The notes under the pieces: model-generated
What the model saw: only the letters and a program-made list of their open reading frames with translations
Told to the model about the DNA's origin: nothing
Databases searched by the model: none
From: JAWLCA01 sp041687395
GTDB taxonomy: Bacteria > Pseudomonadota > Alphaproteobacteria > Rhodobacterales > Rhodobacteraceae
Assembly (NCBI GenBank): GCA_041687395.1
Contig: JAWLCA010000004.1
Location: 148,283 to 212,282 of the forward strand
Length of the DNA stretch: 64,000 nt
Direction of reading: 5' to 3'
Translations under genes and position numbers: made by a program
Shown here: piece by piece, positions 53,662 to 62,655 of the stretch
How positions within the stretch are numbered: the stretch's first letter is position 1
Layout of the letters: each line of letters opens with the position of its first letter

Positions 53662-56376
53662 ATGCTGGGTTTCGGAACAATCGCCAAGAAGGTCTTCGGC
53701 ACGCCGAACGATCGCAAGGTAAAGGCCACCCGCCCGCTGGTGCAGCAGATCAACGCGCTGGAGCCCGAGTATCAGGTGCTGAGCGACGAGGGCCTCAAGG
53801 AAAGGACGGAGGCCCTGAAAGCGCGCGTCACAAACGGCGAAAGCCTGGACGCGCTCCTGCCCGAAGCCTTCGCCAACTGCCGCGAGGCCGCGCGCCGCGC
53901 GCTGGGCCTGCGCGCATTCGACGTGCAGTTGATGGGCGGAATCTTCCTGCATCAGGGCAACATCGCCGAGATGAAGACCGGCGAGGGCAAGACGCTGGTC
54001 GCGACCTTCCCCGCCTATCTGAACGCGCTGACCGGCAAGGGCGTGCACATCGTCACCGTCAACGATTATCTGGCGAAGCGCGACGCCGAATGGATGGGCA
54101 AGGTCTATGCCGCGCTGGGCATGACCACCGGCGTCGTCTACCCGTGGCAGCCCGAGGATGAGAAGCGCGCCGCCTATGCCGCCGACATCACCTATGCCAC
54201 CAACAACGAACTTGGCTTCGATTACCTGCGCGACAACATGAAGACGCGGGTCGAGGACATGATGCAGCGCGGCCATTACTACGCCATCGTGGACGAGGTC
54301 GACAGCATCCTGATCGACGAGGCGCGAACGCCCCTGATCATCTCTGGCCCCAGCCAGGACCGCTCGGACCTGTACATCAAGGTCAACGCGCTGGTTCCCG
54401 ACGTGACCGCGGAACACTTCAGCCTGGACGAAAAGACCCGCAACGTCACCTACACCGACGCGGGCAACGATTTCATCGAAAGCAAGCTGCGCGAGGCGGG
54501 CCTGCTACCCGAGGGTCAGTCACTTTACGACCCGGAATCCACCACGTTGGTGCACCACGTCACCCAGGCGCTGCGGGCGCACAAGCTGTTCCACAAGGAC
54601 AAGGAATACATTGTCCGCGACGGCGAGGTCATGCTGATCGACGAGTTCACCGGCCGGATGATGAAGGGCCGGCGTCTGTCCGACGGCCTGCACCAGGCCA
54701 TCGAGGCGAAAGAGGGCGTGCAGATCCAGCCCGAGAACGTGACGCTCGCCTCCGTGACCTTCCAGAACTACTTCCGCCTCTACGAAAAGCTCGCCGGCAT
54801 GACCGGCACCGCCGTGACCGAGGCCGAGGAATTCGCCGAGATCTACCGCCTGGGCGTCGTCGCGGTGCCGACGAACCGCCCCATCGCGCGCGAGGATGAG
54901 CACGATCAGGTTTACCGTACCGCGCGCGAGAAGTTCGACGGCATCGTGAAGGCGATCAAGGAGGCGCACGAAAAGGGCCAGCCGATCCTGGTCGGCACCA
55001 CCTCGATCGAGAAGTCGGAGGTCCTGTCGGAGCTTCTGAAGAAAGAGGGCATCCCCCACAACGTCCTGAACGCGCGCCAGCACGAGCAGGAGGCGCAGAT
55101 CGTCGCCGACGCAGGCAAGCTGGGGGCGGTCACCATCGCCACCAACATGGCCGGCCGCGGCACCGACATCCAGCTGGGCGGCAACGTGGAGCTGAAGGTG
55201 ATGCAGGCGCTCGCCGCCGACCCCGAGGCGCACCCCGATGAGCTGCGCCAGCAGATCGAGGCCGAGCATGCCGACGAAAAGGCCAAGGTGATCGCCGCCG
55301 GCGGCCTTTACGTTCTGGCCACCGAACGGCATGAGAGCCGCCGCATCGACAACCAGCTGCGCGGCCGTTCCGGCCGGCAGGGCGACCCCGGCCGCTCGTC
55401 CTTCTTCCTGTCGCTCGAAGATGACCTGATGCGCATCTTCGGCTCCGACCGGCTGGACAAGGTGCTCTCCACCCTTGGCATGAAAGAGGGTGAGGCGATC
55501 GTGCACCCCTGGGTGAACAAGTCCCTCGAAAAGGCCCAGGCCAAGGTCGAGGCGCGCAACTTCGACATCCGCAAGCAGCTTCTGAAGTTCGACGACGTGA
55601 TGAACGACCAGCGCAAGGTCATCTTCGGCCAGCGGCTGGAGATCATGCACGCCGAGGATCTGTCGGAAATGGTCCGCGACATGCGCCATCAGGTGATCGA
55701 CGACATGGTCGATCTGTATCTGCCCGCGAAATCCTACGCCGACCAGTGGGACGCCGAGGGGCTGCAGACCGCGGCGCAGGAAAAGCTCGGCATCGACGTG
55801 CCGATGACCCAGTGGGCGGACGAGGACGGCGTCGATCAGGACATCGTGCGCGAGCGGCTGTATGACGCCTCCGACAAGCTGATGGCCGAGAAGCTGGAGG
55901 CGTTCGGCGGCGACACGATGAAGAACATCGAAAAGCAGATTCTGCTCCAGACCATCGACGCCAAGTGGCGCGAGCATCTGGTGACGCTGGAGCATCTGCG
56001 CTCGGTCGTGGGCTTCCGCGGCTATGCCCAGCGCGACCCGCTGAACGAATACAAGACAGAGTCGTTCACGCTGTTCGAATCGCTCCTGAACAGCCTGCGC
56101 GCCGACGTGACGCAGAAGCTGGCGCAGATCCGCCCGATGACGCCCGATGAACAGCAGGCGATGCTGCGGCAACTGGCCCAGCAGCAGGCCGCCCAGCAGG
56201 GCGCGCTGGCCACCGCAACCGCCGGCCCGGCCGAGGGCGAGCAGCCTCCGGGCGAGCCGCTGGTCGCGGGCTTCGACGAGGCCGACCCCGAAACATGGGG
56301 CAACCCGGGCCGCAACGACCCCTGTCCCTGCGGATCGGGCAAGAAGTTCAAGCACTGCCACGGCCGCTTCGCCTGA
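53662..56376 (+). CDS. secA: Preprotein translocase ATPase SecA
   Basis: SecA drives export through SecYEG. The 904-residue product has Walker A MKTGEGKTLVA, DEVDSILIDEARTPLIISG, the preprotein crosslinking and helical domains, NMAGRGTDIQLGGN and a C-terminal zinc tail CPCGSGKKFKHCHG that binds SecB and lipids. secB is 27 kb away. A hairpin lies 27 bp after the stop. Confidence 0.98.
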   Translation: MLGFGTIAKKVFGTPNDRKVKATRPLVQQINALEPEYQVLSDEGLKERTEALKARVTNGESLDALLPEAFANCREAARRALGLRAFDVQLMGGIFLHQGNIAEMKTGEGKTLVATFPAYLNALTGKGVHIVTVNDYLAKRDAEWMGKVYAALGMTTGVVYPWQPEDEKRAAYAADITYATNNELGFDYLRDNMKTRVEDMMQRGHYYAIVDEVDSILIDEARTPLIISGPSQDRSDLYIKVNALVPDVTAEHFSLDEKTRNVTYTDAGNDFIESKLREAGLLPEGQSLYDPESTTLVHHVTQALRAHKLFHKDKEYIVRDGEVMLIDEFTGRMMKGRRLSDGLHQAIEAKEGVQIQPENVTLASVTFQNYFRLYEKLAGMTGTAVTEAEEFAEIYRLGVVAVPTNRPIAREDEHDQVYRTAREKFDGIVKAIKEAHEKGQPILVGTTSIEKSEVLSELLKKEGIPHNVLNARQHEQEAQIVADAGKLGAVTIATNMAGRGTDIQLGGNVELKVMQALAADPEAHPDELRQQIEAEHADEKAKVIAAGGLYVLATERHESRRIDNQLRGRSGRQGDPGRSSFFLSLEDDLMRIFGSDRLDKVLSTLGMKEGEAIVHPWVNKSLEKAQAKVEARNFDIRKQLLKFDDVMNDQRKVIFGQRLEIMHAEDLSEMVRDMRHQVIDDMVDLYLPAKSYADQWDAEGLQTAAQEKLGIDVPMTQWADEDGVDQDIVRERLYDASDKLMAEKLEAFGGDTMKNIEKQILLQTIDAKWREHLVTLEHLRSVVGFRGYAQRDPLNEYKTESFTLFESLLNSLRADVTQKLAQIRPMTPDEQQAMLRQLAQQQAAQQGALATATAGPAEGEQPPGEPLVAGFDEADPETWGNPGRNDPCPCGSGKKFKHCHGRFA

Positions 56377-56736
56377 GGGGCGGCGAACACCCCGCGAAAT
56401 GACGCCCCGGCCCCCGAGCCGGGGCCTCGCGCCACAAGCCCCAACCTGGAAAGCCACACAGGGCAGCGGCAGCCCGCCGGGTTGGCGCTGCACCGAGTGT
56501 GGTCTGCACTTTATGCCCGCCAGATCCCGCCGATCCCGATCCCCGCGCCTACGTCACCAAAGCGCCTGCGCGTCGTGCCGGAGGCACGCCTTCGGAGTGA
56601 CGGGGCGGGCAGCCGCTGCCCGGGCCGCCGGTCGCGGCTTTTCCGGGCGGGGGCGGCGCCCCCGCTCGCTCGTTGTCTGTTTGCAAGACAGCCTTTAGAT
56701 ATAAGTGTGACCCCCGCGAACCCACTGGAGGATGAA
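56377..56736. other. Gene-free gap after secA with two GC hairpins
   Basis: GCCCCGGC (56404-56411) pairs with GCCGGGGC (56418-56425), and GCGGGGGC (56647-56654) with GCCCCCGC (56658-56665). Neither has a T tract. I see no gene. Base composition changes sharply to AT-rich at about 56690. Confidence 0.7.
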
Positions 56737-57759
56737 ATGAATACGGGAAAAGACTTCGAACGTCTCGTTCATGGCTATTATTCCCAAATCAGTTCAGCCC
56801 TCGGATATAAAGCAAAAATCACTTTGGACGAAAAAGTTGTTGGCCCTGATGGAGAGCGGCAGTGCGATATAGTCATTGAGCACGAGCACCTAGGCTTGAA
56901 CTATAGAACCCTAATTGAGTGCAAGGATTACTCTTCGCGCATCCCTATCTTGCATGTTGACGCCTTGGCGTCAAAGCTGGCTGATCTAAAATTTAGTAAA
57001 GGTGTGATGGTCTCAAGAAATGGGTTTCAAAGTGGAGCAACTGAAAAGGCAAAGAGGATTGGTATAGATTTGCTTTCGTTTGTTGAAGCAAAGGCCACTG
57101 CTCATAATTTAAACATGACTACACCGTTCCTTCACCTAGTGATGAAAGTTTCCGAGCTTTCATTGGTTTTTGATGCGGATCCAGATCTTGCGCCACCACT
57201 GATTAGCCTCACATCCGAACCTTCGCAGGAGAGAAATATAATATCGTTCTTGGCGACGTATATGCGGCCTGATCCTCGATTGTTAGAGGGAAAAGGCTAC
57301 AAGCGCATAATCCCAAATGAAGAATTGACCTTGAGGAGTGTAACAAATCACGAAGCCGGACATTATGACATTTTCGACCATAAGCTTCTGAACATAGAAG
57401 CATACATCACGTTCAAGACACGGGCATACCTCGGGAGGCTTGGCGAAGTGAGCTCATTGTATATTAAGAGAAACCTGATTGAAAATGAGGATGCTGCCTA
57501 TATTCCACCCGAGGCGATCTCCAAACTAGATCAAGATCTTGCTTTTTTTGGAGATTCTGGCGATGTTCCAAGATACTTATTCGAAGGAGGTTTTGTCTCC
57601 TACGGAATTGAAGTTGAGAAAAATATGGAACAGCGTGGTTTATTTTTGCTCGAGCGATCCAAAGAGGCGTTCGAGTCGAGATATTCAGGACTTACGCCAC
57701 CGAAGGGAAAGTGGGTATCGGTTTTTGCTTCTTCAAATATTTACGGAAATTGTGATTAA
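56737..57759 (+). CDS. Mrr-like PD-(D/E)XK restriction-endonuclease-family protein
   Basis: The 340-residue product has an N-terminal nuclease domain: GKDFERLVHGYY, then GERQCDIVIEH (D44) and LIECKDYSSRI (E61, K63), the PD-(D/E)XK catalytic set as in Mrr-type enzymes, followed by GVMVSRNGFQSGATEKAKRIGI. Residues about 120-340 have no domain I recognise. GGAGG lies four bases before the ATG. Codon use and AT content differ strongly from both neighbours, so it was probably acquired by transfer; no methylase is beside it. Confidence 0.82.
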   Translation: MNTGKDFERLVHGYYSQISSALGYKAKITLDEKVVGPDGERQCDIVIEHEHLGLNYRTLIECKDYSSRIPILHVDALASKLADLKFSKGVMVSRNGFQSGATEKAKRIGIDLLSFVEAKATAHNLNMTTPFLHLVMKVSELSLVFDADPDLAPPLISLTSEPSQERNIISFLATYMRPDPRLLEGKGYKRIIPNEELTLRSVTNHEAGHYDIFDHKLLNIEAYITFKTRAYLGRLGEVSSLYIKRNLIENEDAAYIPPEAISKLDQDLAFFGDSGDVPRYLFEGGFVSYGIEVEKNMEQRGLFLLERSKEAFESRYSGLTPPKGKWVSVFASSNIYGNCD

Positions 57760-57810
57760 CTGATTTCGAGTAGCGGTTGGCTAATGGCGCCCCAGTTAGG
57801 CAGAGTGTGC

Positions 57811-58581
57811 CTACAACAACCCCGCCCCCCGGAAACTCAACTCCCGCTCCTTCCCGATGATCAGGTGATCGTGCAGCGCGATCCCCAGAACCTGCGCTGC
57901 ATCCAGGATCTGGTTCGTCATCAGGATGTCGGCGTCCGACGGCGTGGGGTCGCCCGAGGGGTGGTTGTGCACCAGGATCAGCGCGCTCGCGTTCAGTTCC
58001 AGCGCGCGCTTGACCACCTCGCGCGGGTAGACGGGCACGTGATCGACCGTGCCGCGGGCCTGTTCCTCGTCGGCGATCAGGGTGTTCTTGCGGTCCAGGT
58101 ACAGCACGCGGAACTGCTCCGTCTCGCGGTGGGCCATGGCCGTGTGGCAGTAATCCAGCAGTGCGTCCCAACTCGACAGCACCGGGCGGTGCATAACCTT
58201 CGCCCGCGCCAGCCGCTGCGCCGCCGCCTCCACCACCTTCAGCTCCACGATCACCGCCTCGCCCACGCCCTTCACCGCCTGCAGCCGGTTCACGGGCGCG
58301 CTGAGCACGCGGTTGAAATCGCCGAACACCTCCAGCAACTTGCGGGCCAGCGGCTTGACGTCCTGCCGGGGGATGGCGCGGAACAGCACCAGCTCCAGCA
58401 ACTCGTAATCCGGCATCGCGGCTGCACCCCCATCCATGAACCGCGCGCGCAGCCGCTTGCGGTGGTCCATGATATAGGACGGCAGCTTGTGGCCCGGTGC
58501 AAAGCCAAGGGGATCTGGCGGCACCTCGTCGGCGTCCAGGAACGGCAGCGGCTGGTCGGAAAAGGCGGGCGGGCGGCTCAT
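57811..58581 (-). CDS. radC: RadC/YicR JAB-domain protein
   Basis: The 256-residue product has an N-terminal helix-hairpin-helix region (VNRLQAVKGVGEAVIVELK) and a C-terminal JAB/MPN metalloprotease-like domain with VHNHPSGDPTPSDADI. Its molecular role is unsettled. In Rhodobacterales radC belongs to the CtrA-controlled competence/transfer regulon, and a perfect CtrA-type site lies 24 bp before this ATG. In-frame GTG 58602 is an alternative start. Confidence 0.93.
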   Translation of the reverse strand: MSRPPAFSDQPLPFLDADEVPPDPLGFAPGHKLPSYIMDHRKRLRARFMDGGAAAMPDYELLELVLFRAIPRQDVKPLARKLLEVFGDFNRVLSAPVNRLQAVKGVGEAVIVELKVVEAAAQRLARAKVMHRPVLSSWDALLDYCHTAMAHRETEQFRVLYLDRKNTLIADEEQARGTVDHVPVYPREVVKRALELNASALILVHNHPSGDPTPSDADILMTNQILDAAQVLGIALHDHLIIGKERELSFRGAGLL

Positions 58582-58604
58582 GCGCGGACAGTCGCAAGAC
58601 ACGG

Positions 58605-58619
58605 TTAACCGCGCGTTAA
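58605..58619. promoter_or_regulatory. CtrA-type binding site upstream of radC
   Basis: TTAACCGCGCGTTAA, followed by C, fits the CtrA full site TTAA-N7-TTAAC. A second, one-mismatch site (TTAA-N7-TAAA, 58646-58660) lies 27 bp further up, inside the dispersed repeat. Confidence 0.78.
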
Positions 58620-58638
58620 CCCGGCGGTTGGGCGGGGC

Positions 58639-58717
58639 GAAAAGGTTAAGTTCAGGTAAAGAAAAAATGCGGAATCAAGCGATTTCAGATGCTTGGCATT
58701 TTGTGCACGCGTGCACA
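58639..58717 (-). repeat. Dispersed ~76-bp 3' element, copy 2
   Basis: On the minus strand it begins with TGTGCACGCGTGCACA (58702-58717), 6 bases after the stop of the NDUFA9-like gene, then GAAATC-GCTT-GATTCC, TTTTTT and TTTA-N7-TTAACC. Same order, orientation to the preceding gene and spacing as copy 1 at 43.1 kb. Confidence 0.8.
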
Positions 58718-58723
58718 GGGGCC

Positions 58724-59704
58724 CTATCTCAGGTCCCCCGCCGAATCCTTGATCTCCGAGAACTGCCCCGACGGCCGGTAGCGCCACAGATAGTCCGGCA
58801 GCACTGCCGCCATCGGCGTGGGGGTAATCCCCAGATCGTCGAACCCCGGAAACTCGCCGCTGACCAAGTTGTCGCGGGCAAGGTTCCGCACCTGATCCCG
58901 CGTCAGCAAAGAGTTGGTGAACAGCCCCCCCGTGACCTTCTGGGCCAGGTCGAACACCCCCCCCATCAGCCGCGCCACCGGGAACGGCACGTTCAAGATC
59001 AACCGCCGCCGCCGGATGATGGCCAGCATGTCCTGCATCAGCTCGCGGAACGTCTTCACGTCCGGCCCGCCCAGCTCGTAAATCCCCGGCTTCGCCTTCC
59101 CCAGCACGCCAGCAACCGCCGCCTGCGCCACATCGTCCACATAGACCGGCTGGAACTTCGTCGAAGCCCCCACCACCGGCAACACCGGCCCCAGCCGCGC
59201 CATCCCGGCAAAGCGGTTGAAGAACTGATCCTCGGGCCCGAAGATCACCGACGGCCGCAGGATCACCGCCTGCGGAAACAGCCGCAGCACCTCCGCCTCG
59301 CCCTCGGCCTTGCTCTGGGCGTAGCCGCTGTCCGACTGCGCATCCGCGCCGATCGCCGAAAGCTGCACCATCCGCGCCACGCCCTCTTCCGCCGCGATCC
59401 GCGCCACCCGCGCAGCACCTTCGTGCTGGACGGCGTCGAAGCGGTTCTTGCCGACTTCGTTCAGAACACCCACGCAGTTGACGACCGCCGCCGCTCCATG
59501 CGCCGCCGCGCGGACAGAGGCATCGTCGCGGATGTTGCACAGCACCGGCTCCACCTGGCCAACGACTCCGTAGGGGCGCACGAAATGCGCATCGTTCGGC
59601 CGGCGCACAGCCACGCGCACGCGCCAGCCTTCCTGTGCCATACGCCGGGCGATGTAACGCCCCACGAAGCCCGATCCGCCATAGATCGTGACCAGTTCCG
59701 ACAT
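58724..59704 (-). CDS. NAD(P)-dependent epimerase-like, complex I NDUFA9-subunit family
   Basis: The 326-residue product starts with a Rossmann motif TIYGGSGFVGRYIARRMA and resembles the NDUFA9 group of atypical short-chain dehydrogenases found in alphaproteobacteria, where relatives attach to respiratory complex I. YAQSKAEGE gives the YxxxK pair; ILRPSVIFGPEDQFFNRF follows. ATG 59704 has a GGAGG-type region upstream. Confidence 0.87.
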   Translation of the reverse strand: MSELVTIYGGSGFVGRYIARRMAQEGWRVRVAVRRPNDAHFVRPYGVVGQVEPVLCNIRDDASVRAAAHGAAAVVNCVGVLNEVGKNRFDAVQHEGAARVARIAAEEGVARMVQLSAIGADAQSDSGYAQSKAEGEAEVLRLFPQAVILRPSVIFGPEDQFFNRFAGMARLGPVLPVVGASTKFQPVYVDDVAQAAVAGVLGKAKPGIYELGGPDVKTFRELMQDMLAIIRRRRLILNVPFPVARLMGGVFDLAQKVTGGLFTNSLLTRDQVRNLARDNLVSGEFPGFDDLGITPTPMAAVLPDYLWRYRPSGQFSEIKDSAGDLR

Positions 59705-59851
59705 GCCTGCCTCCGTGCGTTCCGGCGCGGTATCGCCTTGCGTAATACCCGCCCAGCCCCATCGGAACAAGGCGCAAAGAGGCCGCGGATTCTGCCCGCA
59801 TCCCCGTTGACAGCCCCCGCGCAGCCCGCTATCACGCCCGCCAAAGCACCT

Positions 59852-59938
<87 letters not shown>

Positions 59939-60017
59939 TCGCTCCCCGTCAATCTCCTGTATTTCAACGATTACAAGCGGATAGCGTCCTCTTCGGTCCA
60001 CAGGAGGTCCACAGGCG

Positions 60018-61421
60018 ATGGTGACGATGGTGACGTTGAAGTATCTCAAGGAGCTTGGTCAGGGGCGCTGGGAATACCGCCGAAGGGTGCCCGATGTGGT
60101 CAAGCTGGCCCTAGGCAAGACCGAATGGAAGCGGGTGATTTTGGCCCGTTCAGATGCCGAACTGCTCAGGGCCTTCTCGCGAGTTGATGCAGAGTTCTCG
60201 CGCGATGTGGCTCTAGCGAGGGCCAAAACCCCTGAGGGCTGCGCCCAGTTGACACCCCGCGCGGCGTGGGAGGTCGCTCTGGCGCAAGCGGCGGAGTTGG
60301 CTTCTGGTGTCGTGGGCGCAGGGGAGCATGGTGATTTCCCGAACGCACCGGGGTTCCTCCCTGACTACACGCGGGAACTGGTAGCAGAAAGTTTCGTTGC
60401 CCGGGGCGGAGCCGACCCGCTGCTCATTCAGGCCCTCATGGACCCCGGAAAGGCCGCCCCTAGCCATAACCTTCAGGATGCCCTCAACGTCTACGTAAAG
60501 GAGAAGCTGGCGGGCGGCGTCGGGCACCAGCATCGCGGGACTATCGTCCGACTTGAGAGGGTAATGAAGAAGGCAAGGGAAGCGGGTCTACCAGCTTCGA
60601 CGGCATTAAGCGCTCTCACGAGGGAGCAGGCACGCAAGACACGCGATCACATGCTCGCCCACGAGAAGCAGGGCGGCGGGCGTGTATCTCCGGCCTCGGT
60701 CAAGCGCGAAATCGGTCTGCTACGAACAGTCATCGGCTACGGCATCCGTGAACTGGGCCTCAGCGACACGGCGTCAAATCCGTTCGAAAAGCTCCCGATT
60801 GAGGGCATTAGCGGCGACATTGGCGCGGCACTGACTGACCGGGAAAAGGGCCTGCCACTACCTCCCAAGGTCAACTCAGCAATGCGCGGGAAGCTGACAG
60901 GCGATCTGCTCTTGATCTGGCGACTCCTCGAAGGAACAGGTTGCCGCCTTGCCGAGGTCACGGGTCTCAGGGTCGCTGATGTGGTCGTCCAGTGTCCGGA
61001 CAGGCTACCGCCCCACATCAAGGTAAGGTGGCACGAGGGGCGGCGCATCAAGGGGCGTTCAAGCATCCGCTCTGTGCCGCTTGTGGGAGACGCTCTGGCA
61101 GCCGCCCAAGAGGCCCTGACAATTGCCGTTGAAGGCCCTGCCCTGTTCTCGCGGTATGCCCGCGTGCGCGGCCCGGATGCGGCCTCTGCGGCCCTCATGA
61201 AGCACCTCCGGGGTTTCACGACCGACAAGCGCCACAAGGTCCATTCTCTGCGCCACGGAATGAAAGACAGGTTGCGTAAGGCAGGGGTGGACAAGATCGC
61301 GCAGGATATCGTTCTAGGTCATGCAGCCCAGAACGTGGGTGAACTCTACGGCGGCGATGAGGGGTTGCTGTCCGTTGCCCTGAAGGCGCTTCAAACGGTG
61401 GAGAGAGCAGAAGCAACCTGA
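60018..61421 (+). CDS. Tyrosine recombinase (site-specific integrase)
   Basis: The 467-residue product carries the full catalytic set of tyrosine recombinases: R310 (GTGCRLAEVTGL), H409 and R412 (HSLRHGMKD), H435 (LGHAA) and the nucleophile Y444 (GELYGG). The N-terminal part is a phage-type arm and core-binding region. AGGAGG lies eleven bases before the ATG, and the gene starts 80 bp after tRNA-Leu, so it probably integrates an element at that tRNA. Confidence 0.93.
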   Translation: MVTMVTLKYLKELGQGRWEYRRRVPDVVKLALGKTEWKRVILARSDAELLRAFSRVDAEFSRDVALARAKTPEGCAQLTPRAAWEVALAQAAELASGVVGAGEHGDFPNAPGFLPDYTRELVAESFVARGGADPLLIQALMDPGKAAPSHNLQDALNVYVKEKLAGGVGHQHRGTIVRLERVMKKAREAGLPASTALSALTREQARKTRDHMLAHEKQGGGRVSPASVKREIGLLRTVIGYGIRELGLSDTASNPFEKLPIEGISGDIGAALTDREKGLPLPPKVNSAMRGKLTGDLLLIWRLLEGTGCRLAEVTGLRVADVVVQCPDRLPPHIKVRWHEGRRIKGRSSIRSVPLVGDALAAAQEALTIAVEGPALFSRYARVRGPDAASAALMKHLRGFTTDKRHKVHSLRHGMKDRLRKAGVDKIAQDIVLGHAAQNVGELYGGDEGLLSVALKALQTVERAEAT

Positions 61422-61452
61422 TTCCAAGAAGCTCCTTACCGGTCACCCATGC

Positions 61453-61635
61453 TTACAACGCCGCGGTCTCAGGTTTGTCGCTCCGGATGACCAACTTGAA
61501 ATGGTTGCTCTCGGATATCTCGTTTGTGGCTCGGCTAGAATAGTTAGCGCGGACGAAGACCGCGAGGCTTCGCAACGTGTGCGCACTCGCCAAATGCCTA
61601 GAATAGTAGCCGAGGTGCGCCGTGCAACTATGCAT
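61453..61635 (-). CDS. Possible small island protein, 60 residues
   Basis: ATG 61635 with GGAG ten bases upstream opens a frame MHSCTAHLGYYSRHLASAHT ending in KPETAAL. Sequence is protein-like but unrecognised, and an overlapping frame exists. It lies in a 288-bp gap (61422-61709) with no better candidate. Confidence 0.3.
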   Translation of the reverse strand: MHSCTAHLGYYSRHLASAHTLRSLAVFVRANYSSRATNEISESNHFKLVIRSDKPETAAL

Positions 61636-61709
61636 TTCATTCACTCCTGTCTTGCCGCAGGGGGTGCGGATGCCCCACATTCGCAAGGTTGAACGTCGGA
61701 GTGATAGAA

Positions 61710-62210
61710 ATGGCTGGGTTTGGCCCAACTGAAATCGGTTCTGTTTTGCAGGGTGTAGGTGCACTGGCAGGCGCTTTCGCTATCGGCTATGCCGCTTGGC
61801 TTGCGTCGAACACGTTCGAAAACTGGCGCAAGCAAAAGCTGTCAGAGCGTCGAATTGAGCAGGCTGAACGTATCCTCACAGCTGCATACCGGGCGAGGCG
61901 AGCGCTTGGATTTGTTCGAAGTCCACTGATAACAGCACACGAACTTGCAACCGCTGAAGCAGAACTTGAAAAAAAGGACTCTTGGTCAACTGTCGTCGCC
62001 GACCGCAAGCAGAAACACATTACGGTACAAGCCTACTACAATCGGCTAAATGAAGCACTGGATGAACGACGGGCGATCGACGAGTGCCTGCCAATGGCGC
62101 GCGCTCTGTTCGGTGAGGACGTCGAAAAGGCGCTGGATAACCTGTATATAGCTACGCGAGGACGTCACCAACGCGATCACCGGGCATACGACCCCCGGTG
62201 TGGCTGCTAA
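61710..62210 (+). CDS. Hypothetical membrane-anchored protein, possibly 3'-truncated
   Basis: The 166-residue product has one N-terminal membrane segment (GALAGAFAIGYAAWLA) and a charged helical remainder likely in a coiled coil (RKQKLSERRIEQAERIL). GGAGTGATAGAA precedes ATG 61710. After NLYIATR the last fifteen residues (RHQRDHRAYDP) are unlike the rest, and the same bases in another frame encode an integrase C-terminus, so the original end was probably replaced by a recombination junction near 62150. Function unknown. Confidence 0.65.
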   Translation: MAGFGPTEIGSVLQGVGALAGAFAIGYAAWLASNTFENWRKQKLSERRIEQAERILTAAYRARRALGFVRSPLITAHELATAEAELEKKDSWSTVVADRKQKHITVQAYYNRLNEALDERRAIDECLPMARALFGEDVEKALDNLYIATRGRHQRDHRAYDPRCGC

Positions 62211-62298
62211 CTACGGGAACGTCACCCTTGCGGCGAAAGCCTCTGCGATCAGCAAACTGCCTCGGGTGGATGTCGGGCCCATCAGGGACGAGCCGTGA
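62152..62298 (+). pseudogene. C-terminal remnant of a tyrosine integrase (1)
   Basis: In the frame ending at TGA 62298 the sequence reads EDVTNAITGHTTPGVAANYG and on to KASAISKLPRVD, the box II end of an integrase with the histidine (TGH) and nucleophile tyrosine (NYG). A stop lies at 62149-62151, so no start or upstream domains remain. Confidence 0.65.
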
Positions 62299-62448
62299 TG
62301 CTCTCAGGGTACCCCAAGGGGGCCCACTTGGGCACGACAAAAAATGTGGGACCAGACAGAAGGGCGAAGCAAGAGGATGCAGGTTGGGGGTGGTTGGAGG
62401 TGACAGCCCCCCAACCTCGCCCCTCCACCACCGTCTCACGGGACCTGA

Positions 62449-62500
62449 TTTATCCCCCCGAACCCCTAAGAGATACTCTTTAGAGGTTTAGGGGGATAAA
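62449..62500. repeat. 52-bp imperfect palindrome
   Basis: TTTATCCCCCC (from 62449) pairs with GGGGGATAAA (to 62500), and CCCCTAAGAGA with TCTTTAGAGG, around a TAC centre. Long stem with few mismatches; could be a two-way terminator between gene remnants or a recombination hairpin. Confidence 0.8.
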
Positions 62501-62505
62501 CTGGC

Positions 62506-62655
62506 TCAGGCCTTCACGAACGCCAACTTAAGCTTGCCCGTCGGGGTGTAGGCCTGGACGATGCTGACCTTGGCGGCATGGAGTCGCCGCAGGAGTTCCC
62601 CCTTCCGCCACTCCATGCGCGACAGGTTGAGGGCGGTCGAGTGCCCGGCAGACAT
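62506..62655 (-). pseudogene. Possible 3' remnant of an island gene
   Basis: A minus-strand frame ends in RLHAAKVSIVQAYTPTGKLK followed by LAFVKA and a stop; the earliest ATG is 62655 but no ribosome site precedes it. The segment from about 62610 leftward looks protein-like. Its upstream half lies under integrase remnant 2, so a junction near 62605 is suspected. Unrecognised. Confidence 0.35.

Noticed and set aside
54520..56493. 657-codon open frame antisense to secA
   Set aside because: Shadow of secA with no recognisable domain.
56673..56705. Promoter for the nuclease gene (TTGCAA and TATAAG)
   Set aside because: Spacing is only 13 bp; alternative boxes give 21 bp. Not convincing.
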